A stretch of DNA of 64,000 nucleotides from Luteitalea pratensis (GTDB taxonomy: Bacteria > Acidobacteriota > Vicinamibacteria > Vicinamibacterales > Vicinamibacteraceae), in assembly GCF_001618865.1 (NCBI RefSeq), contig NZ_CP015136.1:4499001-4563000 (forward strand), read 5' to 3'. A program made the position numbers and the translations under genes. Below, piece after piece: positions 8,411 through 16,376 of this stretch; positions within the stretch are counted from its first letter, which is position 1, and each line of letters starts with the position of its first letter. The notes beneath the pieces are model-generated. The model worked only from the letters and a program-made list of their open reading frames with translations. It ran no database searches and was not told the DNA's origin.

Positions 8411-9642
8411 GCCTGATCTCCGAGCAGTTCCTGGATGCTCTGCACGTCCTTGTCACCTCGTCCCGACAGATTCACCAGGACCAGGCCGTCCGTGCCCACC
8501 TCGCGTGCGACCTGCTCCACCGCCGCGATCGCATGTGCCGATTCGAGCGCGGGCAGGATGCCCTCGAGCCGCCCCAGCCTCGCGAAGGCCGCAAGCGCTT
8601 CGGGGTCGGTGGCATACCGGTACTCCGCCCGACCCTGCTGCAGCAGGTCGGCATGCTCGGGGCCGACGGCCGCATAGTCGAGTCCCGCCGACACCGAATG
8701 CGTAAGCTCGATGTTGCCATTGGCATCCTGCAGGACGAACGTCCGCGTGCCCTGGAGCACTCCCGGGGTGCCGCCGGCGAACCTCGCCGCGTGCCTGCCG
8801 CCCTCGATGCCCTCGCCGCCGGCCTCGACGCCAATCAATCGCACACCGCGATCGGCCACGAACGCGTCGAAGAGGCCCATGGCGTTGCTGCCTCCGCCGA
8901 CACACGCCAACGCGACATCGGGCAGCCGTCCGTAGGCCGCCAGGCACTGCACGCGCGCTTCCTCACCGATGACCGACTGGAACTCGCGCACCATAACCGG
9001 GTACGGGTGGGGGCCGAGTGCCGACCCGAGCAAGTAGTAGGTGTCCTGGACGGTCGCGACCCAGTCGCGCATCGCCTCGTTGATCGCATCCTTGAGCGTT
9101 CGTGATCCCGAATCGACGCCGCGCACCTCCGCCCCGAGCATGCGCATGCGGAACACGTTGAGCGCCTGCCGCGCCATGTCGTCCACACCCATGTAGACGA
9201 CGCACTGCATGCCGAGCAGCGCGCAGACAGTCGCGGTCGCGACGCCGTGCTGCCCCGCGCCGGTCTCGGCGACGATGCGCGACTTGCCCATGCGCCGGGC
9301 GAGCAACGCCTGGCCGAGGGCGTTGTTGATCTTGTGCGCGCCGGTGTGCGCAAGGTCTTCACGCTTGAGCAGGATCGTGGCTCCACCGCACGCCTCCGAG
9401 AGCCGCCGCGCCTCGTAGAGCGGCGTCGGCCGCCCGACGAACTGTCGCAGCAACTGCTCGAATTCGGCGATGAACGCCTCGTCCTGCCGCACGGCGAAAT
9501 ACGCCTCGGTGAGCGCCTCCATCGGAGCCACCAGCGTCTCGGGCACGAACCGTCCGCCGTACTCGCCGAAGTACCCGCGGGCGTCCGGGTCGCGACGCCC
9601 GAATACGGGCCGTCCCGTCCGTTCCTGCGCTGCCATCGTCAT
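8407..9642 (-). CDS. trpB: Tryptophan synthase beta subunit
   Basis: PLP-dependent condensation of indole with serine. 411 aa; the PLP Schiff-base lysine is Lys104 in [13 protein letters not shown], the phosphate-binding loop is GGGSNAMG, and GRPTPLYEA and [10 protein letters not shown] are family signatures (TrpB1 type). The start at 9642 or the ATG two codons later both fit. A 58-bp gap separates it from trpF; this gap contains a GGCCGGC inverted repeat, the only sizeable break within the trp part of the operon. Confidence 0.97.
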   Translation of the reverse strand: MTMAAQERTGRPVFGRRDPDARGYFGEYGGRFVPETLVAPMEALTEAYFAVRQDEAFIAEFEQLLRQFVGRPTPLYEARRLSEACGGATILLKREDLAHTGAHKINNALGQALLARRMGKSRIVAETGAGQHGVATATVCALLGMQCVVYMGVDDMARQALNVFRMRMLGAEVRGVDSGSRTLKDAINEAMRDWVATVQDTYYLLGSALGPHPYPVMVREFQSVIGEEARVQCLAAYGRLPDVALACVGGGSNAMGLFDAFVADRGVRLIGVEAGGEGIEGGRHAARFAGGTPGVLQGTRTFVLQDANGNIELTHSVSAGLDYAAVGPEHADLLQQGRAEYRYATDPEALAAFARLGRLEGILPALESAHAIAAVEQVAREVGTDGLVLVNLSGRGDKDVQSIQELLGDQA

Positions 9643-9665
9643 CGTCTGTTCCCTGCGTCCCTGTG

Positions 9666-9687
9666 GGCCGGCCTCGGAGAGCCGGCC
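9666..9687. repeat. GGCCGGC/GCCGGCC inverted repeat between trpF and trpB
   Basis: A perfect 7-bp inverted repeat around TCGGAGA in the trpF-trpB gap. The box CGGAGAGCCGGCCC also occurs at 11090-11106 inside trpC, so this is one copy of a dispersed element. It may stabilise or trim the transcript; there is no T-run. Confidence 0.6.
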
Positions 9688-9700
9688 CTTCCCTCAGTCG

Positions 9701-10330
9701 TCATTGTTTCCGTGCCCGCGCGGCATCGGCCGCACGCACTGCCTGCACGAAGGCCCGCACGCGGGCCGCATCCTTGACGCCAGGCGCCTGCTCGACGCCC
9801 GAGGCCACATCGACGCCCCAGGGCGCCACCAGCGTGACTGCCTCGCCGACGTTTTCGGGCCTGAGTCCGCCAGCCAGCACCAACGGTCGCGTCGCCGCGA
9901 TCTCGCGCGCCGCATCCCAGTCCGTCGTGCGTCCCGTGCCACCGATCGTCACCGGGTCATGCGCATCGACGAGGATGGCGGCTCGGGCGGACCTCCACGG
10001 ACTGGTCGCGTACCGTTCGATCGACAATGCCTTGAGGACCGGACGCGGAAACCGCGCCCACTCCGCGACCGCCTCGTCGCCGTGCAGTTGCACGCCGGAG
10101 AGGCCGACGGCATCGGCCACGGTGCGAACGCGATCCGGTGTCTCGTTCACGAACACGCCGACGGTCGATACCAACGGCGGCAGTGCGCGGGTAATCGCCT
10201 GCGCTTGCTCGACGCCCACGGCCCTCTTGCTGCCGGTCCAGAAGATCAGCCCGATGGCGTCGGCGCCCGCCTCGACAGCCATCAGCGCATCCTCCACGCT
10301 GGTCATCCCGCAGATCTTGATGCGGGTCAC
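9701..10330 (-). CDS. trpF: Phosphoribosylanthranilate isomerase
   Basis: Amadori rearrangement of phosphoribosylanthranilate to CdRP. 209 aa TIM barrel. The catalytic Cys is in the N-terminal KICGMTSVEDA motif and the catalytic Asp in the ILVDAHDP strand; phosphate loops are near LAGGLRPENV and GVDVASGVE. The GTG at 10330 is chosen because it overlaps the trpC stop (GTGA) and places KICG at residue 4, as in the family. Confidence 0.95.
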   Translation of the reverse strand: MTRIKICGMTSVEDALMAVEAGADAIGLIFWTGSKRAVGVEQAQAITRALPPLVSTVGVFVNETPDRVRTVADAVGLSGVQLHGDEAVAEWARFPRPVLKALSIERYATSPWRSARAAILVDAHDPVTIGGTGRTTDWDAAREIAATRPLVLAGGLRPENVGEAVTLVAPWGVDVASGVEQAPGVKDAARVRAFVQAVRAADAARARKQ

Positions 10331-11307
10331 GCTTGCGCCTCGAGGGCCGCGCGCGCGTCGCCGATCACCGACGCGAGTGCTTCTCCCGGGTTGGCCTCGG
10401 TCATGAAGCGTTCGCCGATGAGGAACGCGCCATATCCAGTTGCGTACAGCGACGCGAGATCCGCACCGGTTCGCAAGCCGCTTTCGGCCACACGCACACG
10501 CGCCGGCGCGATGATCGGCGCCACGCGATATGCGGTGTCGATCGATACCTCGAGTGTCTTGAGGTTGCGGTTGTTGACGCCGACGATGGTGGCGCCGGCG
10601 TCCATGGCACGATGCGCTTCGTTCTCGTCGTGGACTTCGGTCAGCACATCGATGCCCACCTGCGACGCGAACGCCAGCAGGCGCACGAGAGCCGGTTGAT
10701 CGAGGGCCGCCACGATCAGGAGCACCGCGGATGCGCCCGCGAGCACGGCCTCGGCGATCTGGTACTCGTCGACGGTGAAATCCTTGCGCAGCAACGGCAC
10801 GTCCGGATGCGCCGCATGGACGGCCACCAGGTGATCCAGTGCGCCATCGAAGAAGCCGGGCTCGGTCAGGATCGAGATGGCGGCGGCGCCTGCCGTCGCG
10901 TACTGACCAGCAATCGCCACCGCGTCGTAGTGTGGGCGCAACACGCCCTTCGAGGGCGATCGACGCTTGCATTCGGCGATGACGCGGATGCCTGGCTGCA
11001 TCAACGACGCCATGAAGGTGCGCGCTGCGCCAGCGCGGCCCGCGTTGGCCGGGCGGCCGCCTTCGCCAGGGCTTCGGCGCGACTCCGTCGGAGAGCCGGC
11101 CCTACCTTCGGCGGGGCTCGGGACGGTAGGGCCCGTTCTCCGAACGCGGCCAGACGGCTCAGCCTGGATCGCAGAACCGGTCCCCCTGCCGACAGCGATC
11201 GCGCGTTCGAGGTCCGCGAGGCTTCGCCGCTCGCGCGCCACTTCGACCCGCTTCCGTGCGGCCGCGATGATCGAGTCGAGCACGGACGGCACCACGGGCA
11301 CGCTCAC
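10327..11307 (-). CDS. trpC: Indole-3-glycerol phosphate synthase with in-frame repeat insertion
   Basis: Ring closure of CdRP to indole-3-glycerol phosphate. 326 aa against about 260 usual. The catalytic core is intact: VIAECKRRSPSKG, LLRKDFTVDEYQI, GVNNRNLKTLEV and SGLRTGADL contain the expected Lys, Glu and Asn residues. The excess lies between residues ~50 and 94, rich in Gly, Pro, Arg and Ser, and is encoded by palindromic repeat DNA found elsewhere in intergenic spaces. The insertion falls between the N-terminal helices and the first barrel strand, so the enzyme probably tolerates it. GTGA overlap with trpF and ATGA overlap with trpD. Confidence 0.95.
   Translation of the reverse strand: MSVPVVPSVLDSIIAAARKRVEVARERRSLADLERAIAVGRGTGSAIQAEPSGRVRRTGPTVPSPAEGRAGSPTESRRSPGEGGRPANAGRAGAARTFMASLMQPGIRVIAECKRRSPSKGVLRPHYDAVAIAGQYATAGAAAISILTEPGFFDGALDHLVAVHAAHPDVPLLRKDFTVDEYQIAEAVLAGASAVLLIVAALDQPALVRLLAFASQVGIDVLTEVHDENEAHRAMDAGATIVGVNNRNLKTLEVSIDTAYRVAPIIAPARVRVAESGLRTGADLASLYATGYGAFLIGERFMTEANPGEALASVIGDARAALEAQA
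11057..11151. repeat. Palindromic repeat cluster inside trpC
   Basis: Three repeat modules in frame within trpC: CCGCCTTCGCCAGGGCTTCGG (11057 onward), TCGGAGAGCCGGCCCTACC (11088 onward) and its inverted relative GGTAGGGCCCGTTCTCCG (11126 onward). Related copies are intergenic at 4558, 7235, 9666 and 22087. The second and third modules form a large hairpin. Confidence 0.7.
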
Positions 11308-12325
11308 GCGTCCACCTCCGGGCCATGCGACACGCGCACGAGATGCGCCAGGACCTGCGACGCGCGGCCACTGTCGATGGCCTCGGCGGCCATCGTCACG
11401 CCGTGCTGCACCGTGGGGACTCGACCCGCGACGAGGAGCCCGGCGCCGGCGTTGAGCAGCACCACGTCGCGCACCGGGCCGGCTTCTCCATCCAGCACCG
11501 CGCGCGCGACCTTCGCGTTGTGCACCGCATCACCGCCGCGGAGATCCTCCAGCGAGGCCTTGGCCAGGCCAAACGTCGACGGGTGCACGAAGAACGTGCG
11601 CAGCAGGCCATCGCGGCACTCGGACACCTTCGTGTAGCCGGTCGTGGAGAGTTCGTCGAGGCCATCGGCGGCATGCACGACCCACACGTGCGCGGACCCC
11701 AGCAGGCCCAGCGACCGCGCCACCAGCTCGGTGAGTTCGGGTCGGGGTACCCCGACCAGCTGTCGCGTGGTGCCGGCCGGATTGGTCAGCGGACCGAGGA
11801 GGTTGAAGGCCGTCCGCACGCCGAGTTCGCGACGCACGGGCGCGGCGTGGCGCATCGAGGGATGGAACGTCGGCGCGAACAGGAACGCGAGGCCCACCTC
11901 CTCGAGGCAGCGCGCGACCACCTCCGGCGTGGCGGCCACGTTGACGCCGAGCGCCTCGAAGACGTCGGCACTGCCGCTGCGGCTCGAAACCGATCGGTTG
12001 CCGTGCTTGGCGACGCGAACGCCGCACGCGGCGACGACCACCGCGGCCATCGAGGACACGTTCACCGTGCCGAGGTTGTCGCCGCCGGTGCCGCACGTGT
12101 CGAACACATCGGTGAACGACCGCGGCAAGGGCACCGCCGCCTCGCGCATGGCCCGCGCGAGCCCCACCAATTCCTCCGGGCGTTCGCCTTTCGAGCGCAG
12201 CGCCATCAACAGCCCGGCAATCTGGGCCGGAGTCACCTCGCCGCGCATGATCGCCGCCATCGCGTTGGCGGCCTCGTCGGTCGTCAACGCGTCGTGCCGC
12301 TGCAGTTTCTCGAGCAGCGGCGCAA

Positions 12326-12329
<4 letters not shown>
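11304..12329 (-). CDS. trpD: Anthranilate phosphoribosyltransferase
   Basis: Transfers phosphoribose from PRPP to anthranilate. 341 aa, full length. The PRPP/Mg site is [17 protein letters not shown], followed by [15 protein letters not shown] (phosphate loop and acceptor site), with [20 protein letters not shown] downstream. Overlaps trpG and trpC by 4 bp (ATGA on both sides). Confidence 0.97.
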
Positions 12330-12895
<566 letters not shown>

Positions 12896-12897
12896 GG

Positions 12898-14403
12898 CTA
12901 CCCGGCGTGATGCCCCAGCGAATGGGCGAGTTCGAGCGCACGCAGCACCGCGCGCGCCTTGTTGAGACTTTCTTCGTACTCGGCGGCCGGATGGCTGTCG
13001 GCGACGATGCCGCCGCCGGCCTGCACGTAGGCAACACCGTCGCGCATCCACACGGTCCGGATGGCGATGCAGCAATCGAGGTTGCCGGCAAAGTCCACGT
13101 AGCCCACCGACCCGGCATAGACGCCACGCGGACGCCCCTCGAGCTCGGCGATGATCTCCATGGCGCGAATCTTCGGTGCGCCGGACACGGTCCCCGCGGG
13201 GAAGCACGACACGAGCGCATCGAGCCGGTCGGCATCATCGGCGAGCGTCCCGACGACACGCGAGACCAGGTGCATGACGTGCGAGTAGCGCTCGAGCGTC
13301 ATGAACTGGGGCACCCGCACGGAGCCGTAGGCGCAGACGCGGCCGAGGTCGTTGCGGCCGAGGTCCACGAGCATGACGTGCTCGGAGCGTTCCTTCTCGT
13401 CGCGCTTCAGCTCCTCGCCGAGGCGAAGGTCCTCCTCGTGCGTCCTGCCGCGTGGCCGCGTGCCCGCGATCGGATGGGTCTCGGCCTGGCCGCCTTCGAC
13501 CCGGACGAGCATCTCGGGCGACGAGCCGACGATCGACAGTTCGCCGACACGCGTGAAGTACATGTACGGCGACGGGTTCACGTGGCGCAGCGCGCGATAG
13601 ACCGTGAACGGGTCGGCCTGGATGTCGACCTCGAAGCGTTGCGACAGCACCACCTGGTAGATGTCGCCCCTGGCGATGTACTCCTGTGCCGTGCGTACGT
13701 TGCGTTCGAAGTGCTCGCGGCTCGTGAGCGCCCGGACGGCAGGCGGCTCCGACCCGGGGGCACCGCCGGCAATCGGCTGCGCATGCGCCTGCTCGAGTTC
13801 CCGTTGCAGGAAGTCGAGCCGCGCGTTTGCGAACTGGTACAGCGACGCCAGGTCGTCGGACGGCGAGATGCGGGCGTTGGCGATCAGCAGGATCCGGTGC
13901 TTCACGTGGTCGAACGCGAGCACCGTGTCAAACAGCATGAACGCCGCCTCGTCGCGCGGGTCCTGCTGGCCCTCGTACTTCTTCCACACCTCCTGGAGGG
14001 CGGGCTCGAACCACGGCGCCGCGTCGTAGCCGAAGAACCCGACGGCACCGCCGGTGAATCGTGGCAGCCCGGGGACGAAGGGCGAGCGGTACTCGGCCAT
14101 GATGCGACGCAGCGCCGCGACGAAGCCCTCGTCGAGCGCGGCGGTCTGGCCGCCCTGCTCGATCATCGCCTTGCCATCGCGCGCCCGCAGCACGAGGAAC
14201 GGGTCCTTGCCGAGGAACGAGTAGCGCGCCACCTGCTCGCCGCCCTCGACGCTCTCGAACAGGAACGCGTAATCGGAATGTTCCGCGACGCGAAGGAAGG
14301 CCGACACGGGCGTGAGCAGGTCGGCCAGGAGTTCGCGGCACACCGGCACGAACGTCCCCCGGCGGGCGAGATCGACGAATTCGTCGAATGTGGTCTGGGT
14401 CAT
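12898..14403 (-). CDS. trpE: Anthranilate synthase component I
   Basis: Chorismate-utilising enzyme that makes anthranilate with TrpG ammonia. 501 aa from the ATG at 14403, which overlaps the aroDE stop; an alternative ATG lies 9 bp upstream. The LFESVEGG segment at the N-terminal domain corresponds to the tryptophan feedback pocket. Catalytic core motifs are [28 protein letters not shown] and [15 protein letters not shown], with Mg-binding Glu residues in [12 protein letters not shown] and EESLNKARA. Feedback inhibition by Trp is expected in addition to attenuation. Confidence 0.96.
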   Translation of the reverse strand: MTQTTFDEFVDLARRGTFVPVCRELLADLLTPVSAFLRVAEHSDYAFLFESVEGGEQVARYSFLGKDPFLVLRARDGKAMIEQGGQTAALDEGFVAALRRIMAEYRSPFVPGLPRFTGGAVGFFGYDAAPWFEPALQEVWKKYEGQQDPRDEAAFMLFDTVLAFDHVKHRILLIANARISPSDDLASLYQFANARLDFLQRELEQAHAQPIAGGAPGSEPPAVRALTSREHFERNVRTAQEYIARGDIYQVVLSQRFEVDIQADPFTVYRALRHVNPSPYMYFTRVGELSIVGSSPEMLVRVEGGQAETHPIAGTRPRGRTHEEDLRLGEELKRDEKERSEHVMLVDLGRNDLGRVCAYGSVRVPQFMTLERYSHVMHLVSRVVGTLADDADRLDALVSCFPAGTVSGAPKIRAMEIIAELEGRPRGVYAGSVGYVDFAGNLDCCIAIRTVWMRDGVAYVQAGGGIVADSHPAAEYEESLNKARAVLRALELAHSLGHHAG

Positions 14404-15881
14404 CGCGGACATGTGGTCTCCAGCACCAGTTGCGGCGCCTCGGCGTGGATGGCAGCGCGCATCGCCTCGACGGGAGGCTCGACGGGGAACCAGGTGGCGA
14501 CCTGCACCGCCGCCTGGGCAATCAGCATCTCGAGACCACCGAGCGTCTCGCAGCCGGCCGCCGCCGCCTCGCGAAGCAGGCGCGTCCGGCCGGGGTTGTA
14601 AACCAGGTCGTAGACGAGCGCACCGGCGCCGAGCAATTCCGCGCCGAGCGGCGTCTCGTCGGCATGGGGTGCCGTGCCCACGGGCGTGGTGTTCACGAGC
14701 AAATCCCAGCTGCCCGGCGGCGGTGGCCACTCCCCCACCGTGGCGCCCAGCGGCACCAGCGACTCGGCCTGGCCGCGACGCCGGGCGTGAACGGTCACGC
14801 GAGCGCCTTCGGCATGCAGGCCGGCGACCACAGCGCGAGCGGCGCCACCGGCACCCAGCACCGACGCACGGGCCCTTGCAAGCGGGAGCCGCGCACGGAG
14901 CGGATGCAGGAAGCCCTCGACGTCGGTGTTGCGCGCGACCCAGCCGTCAGGCGTACGCGTGAGCGTGTTGGCCGCTCCGAGCCGACGCGCCACCGGATCG
15001 GCCGAGGACGCGCGCGCCAGCGCATCGAGCTTGAACGGGGCGGTGACGCTGAGGCCGCGCACGTCGAACGCCGCTGCCGTGGCCAGCAGGTCGTCGATGT
15101 CCTGTGCCTCGAACGGCAGGTAGACGCCGTCGACGCCGAGGGCACGCAGGGCAGCGTTGTGGAGCGTCGGCGACAGGGAATGACTGATCGGCCGTCCGGC
15201 CACGCCGAACACCTGCGTGCCGGTCGTGTGCTGCCCGACACGGTAGCGGGACCGCATCAGCTCCGGCGTCACCTGCCCGGGGGCGATGGCGGCGCCGGCG
15301 TAGGTCCAGCACGAGCCGACGTGACCGGCAAGGATGCGCGAGGGCAGGCCGGCAGCGCCCATGGCAATCAGCACCACTGGCGTGCCGGCGGCCGCGACGG
15401 CCGCGGCGGCGAGCTGCAGTTGGTCGGTCAACCGCGTGGGCGTCACCGCAAGCTTGACGATGGCGGGATGCCGGGCATTCATTGCGCGCACCAGGCCGGC
15501 GAGGTCGGCGGGCAGGCCCACGAAGTCATGACGCGAGAGCACCACCCGCCCGGGATGCGCCGCGATCACGGCGTCGGCGAAGTCGGCGTCCCATTCCACG
15601 TCGACAAACGCCGCCCCCATTGCCAGCGCGTCGCGGAGCCGCTGCTCCCGCGTCGCCTCGTCGCCGCTGAACAGCCCACCTTCACGCGTTGGCCGGAACG
15701 TCACGACAGCCCGCGCCGTGGCCTCACCGAGAACCTCCCCCAGCGGCAGCGGCGGCAACCGATCGAGGCGAAACTCCACGAGATCGGCCACCCGCAACGC
15801 CTCTGCCCGCGCCGCCGGCAATGCCTCGACGGTCAGGTCGGCCAGGGTGGCCACGAGTTTCACGGGGGTCGGGGTAGGCAT
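14400..15881 (-). CDS. aroDE: Bifunctional 3-dehydroquinate dehydratase / shikimate dehydrogenase
   Basis: A 493-aa fusion catalysing two consecutive shikimate-pathway steps. Residues ~1-215 are a type I (Schiff-base) dehydroquinase: SRHDF holds the catalytic His and AIVKLAVTP the Schiff-base Lys. Residues ~225-493 are shikimate dehydrogenase: GVAGRPISHSLSP (shikimate site), SVTAPFK (catalytic Lys), RNTDVEGF (catalytic Asp) and NADP loop GAGGAARAV. This domain order is the plant and chlamydial type. First structural gene after the attenuator; the ATG is ~170 bp below the terminator hairpin. Confidence 0.95.
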   Translation of the reverse strand: MPTPTPVKLVATLADLTVEALPAARAEALRVADLVEFRLDRLPPLPLGEVLGEATARAVVTFRPTREGGLFSGDEATREQRLRDALAMGAAFVDVEWDADFADAVIAAHPGRVVLSRHDFVGLPADLAGLVRAMNARHPAIVKLAVTPTRLTDQLQLAAAAVAAAGTPVVLIAMGAAGLPSRILAGHVGSCWTYAGAAIAPGQVTPELMRSRYRVGQHTTGTQVFGVAGRPISHSLSPTLHNAALRALGVDGVYLPFEAQDIDDLLATAAAFDVRGLSVTAPFKLDALARASSADPVARRLGAANTLTRTPDGWVARNTDVEGFLHPLRARLPLARARASVLGAGGAARAVVAGLHAEGARVTVHARRRGQAESLVPLGATVGEWPPPPGSWDLLVNTTPVGTAPHADETPLGAELLGAGALVYDLVYNPGRTRLLREAAAAGCETLGGLEMLIAQAAVQVATWFPVEPPVEAMRAAIHAEAPQLVLETTCPR

Positions 15882-15884
15882 GAT

Positions 15885-15916
15885 CGGGAGTCGGGAGTCG
15901 GGAGTCGGGAGTCGGG
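15885..15916. repeat. Heptamer tandem repeat, GGGAGTC (4 copies)
   Basis: Four 7-bp units immediately upstream of the aroDE start, in the leader transcript of the aromatic operon. The array is followed at 15930-15968 by a CGGCCTGCGG-type GC-rich stretch. Confidence 0.9.
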
Positions 15917-15970
15917 TACAAACCTCAGGGCCTGCGGCCTGCCGCCTCCGGCCTACGGCTCAGGGCTTAA

Positions 15971-16046
15971 AGGCGTTTAGGCGTTAGGCGTTAGGCGTTA
16001 GGCGTTAGGCGTTAATGCGCGTTCGGCGTTCGGCGTTCAGCGTTCG
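15971..16046. repeat. Heptamer tandem repeats, GGCGTTA (about 6) and GGCGTTC (about 4)
   Basis: Two adjacent 7-bp arrays that differ by one base in the unit, separated by AATGCGC. They lie between the attenuator terminator (16051-16092) and aroDE, so they would be transcribed only on readthrough. Confidence 0.9.
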
Positions 16047-16050
16047 TCAG

Positions 16051-16092
16051 GAAAAACAAAAGCGCCCCGTCGGCAGGTGGCCGAAGGGGCGC
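16051..16092 (-). terminator. Intrinsic terminator of the trp/aro attenuator
   Basis: On the minus strand a GCGCCCCUUCGGC / GCCGACGGGGCGC stem (12 of 13 pairs, 5-nt loop) runs directly into CUUUUGUUUUU. It is a strong Rho-independent terminator placed upstream of, not after, the operon, about 40 nt beyond the leader-peptide stop. This is the 3:4 structure of a transcription attenuator. Confidence 0.88.
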
Positions 16093-16150
16093 CAGGAACT
16101 CGTTTCGAGTCGGTACTGGTCAGTGTGCGGCTAGACCGCCGCCCCCTCGG
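16081..16150 (-). promoter_or_regulatory. Antiterminator (2:3) pairing of the attenuator
   Basis: Segment 2 (16140-16150, CCGAGGGGGCG) is complementary over 11 bp, with one G-U pair, to segment 3 (16081-16091, CGCCCCUUCGG), which is the 5' arm of the terminator. The two structures are mutually exclusive. Segment 2 lies inside the end of the leader reading frame, 13-14 nt past the Trp codons: a ribosome stalled on Trp leaves it free (antitermination), and one that reaches the stop codon covers it (termination). A separate GCGCGCCG-UUUU-CGGCGCGC hairpin lies just upstream of the Trp codons. Confidence 0.82.
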
Positions 16151-16244
16151 CTGTGGACCGATACCACCACCAATAGCGCGCCGAAAACGGCGCGCGGTCG
16201 ATGGCAGGTCCAGAGACGAAGGAGAAGGCGGCAAGAACCCGCAT
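16131..16244 (-). CDS. trpL: Tryptophan leader peptide
   Basis: A 37-residue reading frame whose sequence includes RYWWWYRS: three consecutive UGG codons (16164-16172) flanked on both sides by Tyr codons. Earlier residues include FSF. Tandem Trp codons are very rare by chance and sit at the correct distance from the antiterminator. The ATG at 16244 has no clear Shine-Dalgarno; an in-frame GTG lies 6 bp upstream. Function: ribosome stalling sensor for charged tRNA-Trp, possibly also tRNA-Tyr, controlling the aroDE-trp-aroF-tyrA operon. The peptide itself probably has no further role. Confidence 0.85.
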   Translation of the reverse strand: MRVLAAFSFVSGPAIDRAPFSARYWWWYRSTAEGAAV

Positions 16245-16253
16245 GTGCACCAG

Positions 16254-16283
16254 ACCGTACCAGAGTCGTCCGAACGGCGTCAA
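16254..16283 (-). promoter_or_regulatory. Candidate promoter for the trp/aro leader
   Basis: TTGACG (-35, 16283-16278), 18-bp spacer, TACGGT (-10, 16259-16254) on the minus strand. The predicted start lies about 2-5 nt from the leader ATG, which would make the leader peptide nearly leaderless and explain the missing Shine-Dalgarno. The -10 is weak, so an upstream start is possible. Confidence 0.45.
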
Positions 16284-16288
16284 CAATC

Positions 16289-16303
16289 GTCATAGGGTAT
16301 GAC
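16289..16303. promoter_or_regulatory. GTCATA-GGG-TATGAC palindrome between divergent genes
   Basis: A perfect 6-bp inverted repeat with a 3-bp spacer, just upstream of the candidate leader promoter and 18 bp from the opposite promoter's -35. A further GTCATA half-site overlaps the opposite -10 at 16343-16348. It looks like a repressor or activator operator; the protein is unknown. Confidence 0.4.
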
Positions 16304-16320
16304 GCGAGCCATGCGCTCGC

Positions 16321-16349
16321 TTGACCCCCTTCGGACCGCGTGTCATAAC
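16321..16349 (+). promoter_or_regulatory. Candidate sigma-70-type promoter for the S55-domain gene
   Basis: TTGACC (16321-16326), 17-bp spacer, CATAAC (16344-16349). Predicted transcription start near 16356, about 20 nt before the GTG start at 16377. Confidence 0.45.
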
Positions 16350-16376
16350 CGAGCCATCTTGCCCGCATCCTCAGCC

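Noticed and set aside
12907-14601. 564-codon open frame on the plus strand opposite trpE/trpG
   Set aside because: Mirror frame of a high-GC gene; its translation is His/Arg/Gly-rich without any domain, while trpE on the other strand has all catalytic motifs.
16037-16234. 65-codon and 116-codon minus-strand frames over the attenuator
   Set aside because: They run in other frames through the terminator hairpin and lack protein features; the WWW-containing 37-codon frame explains the region better.
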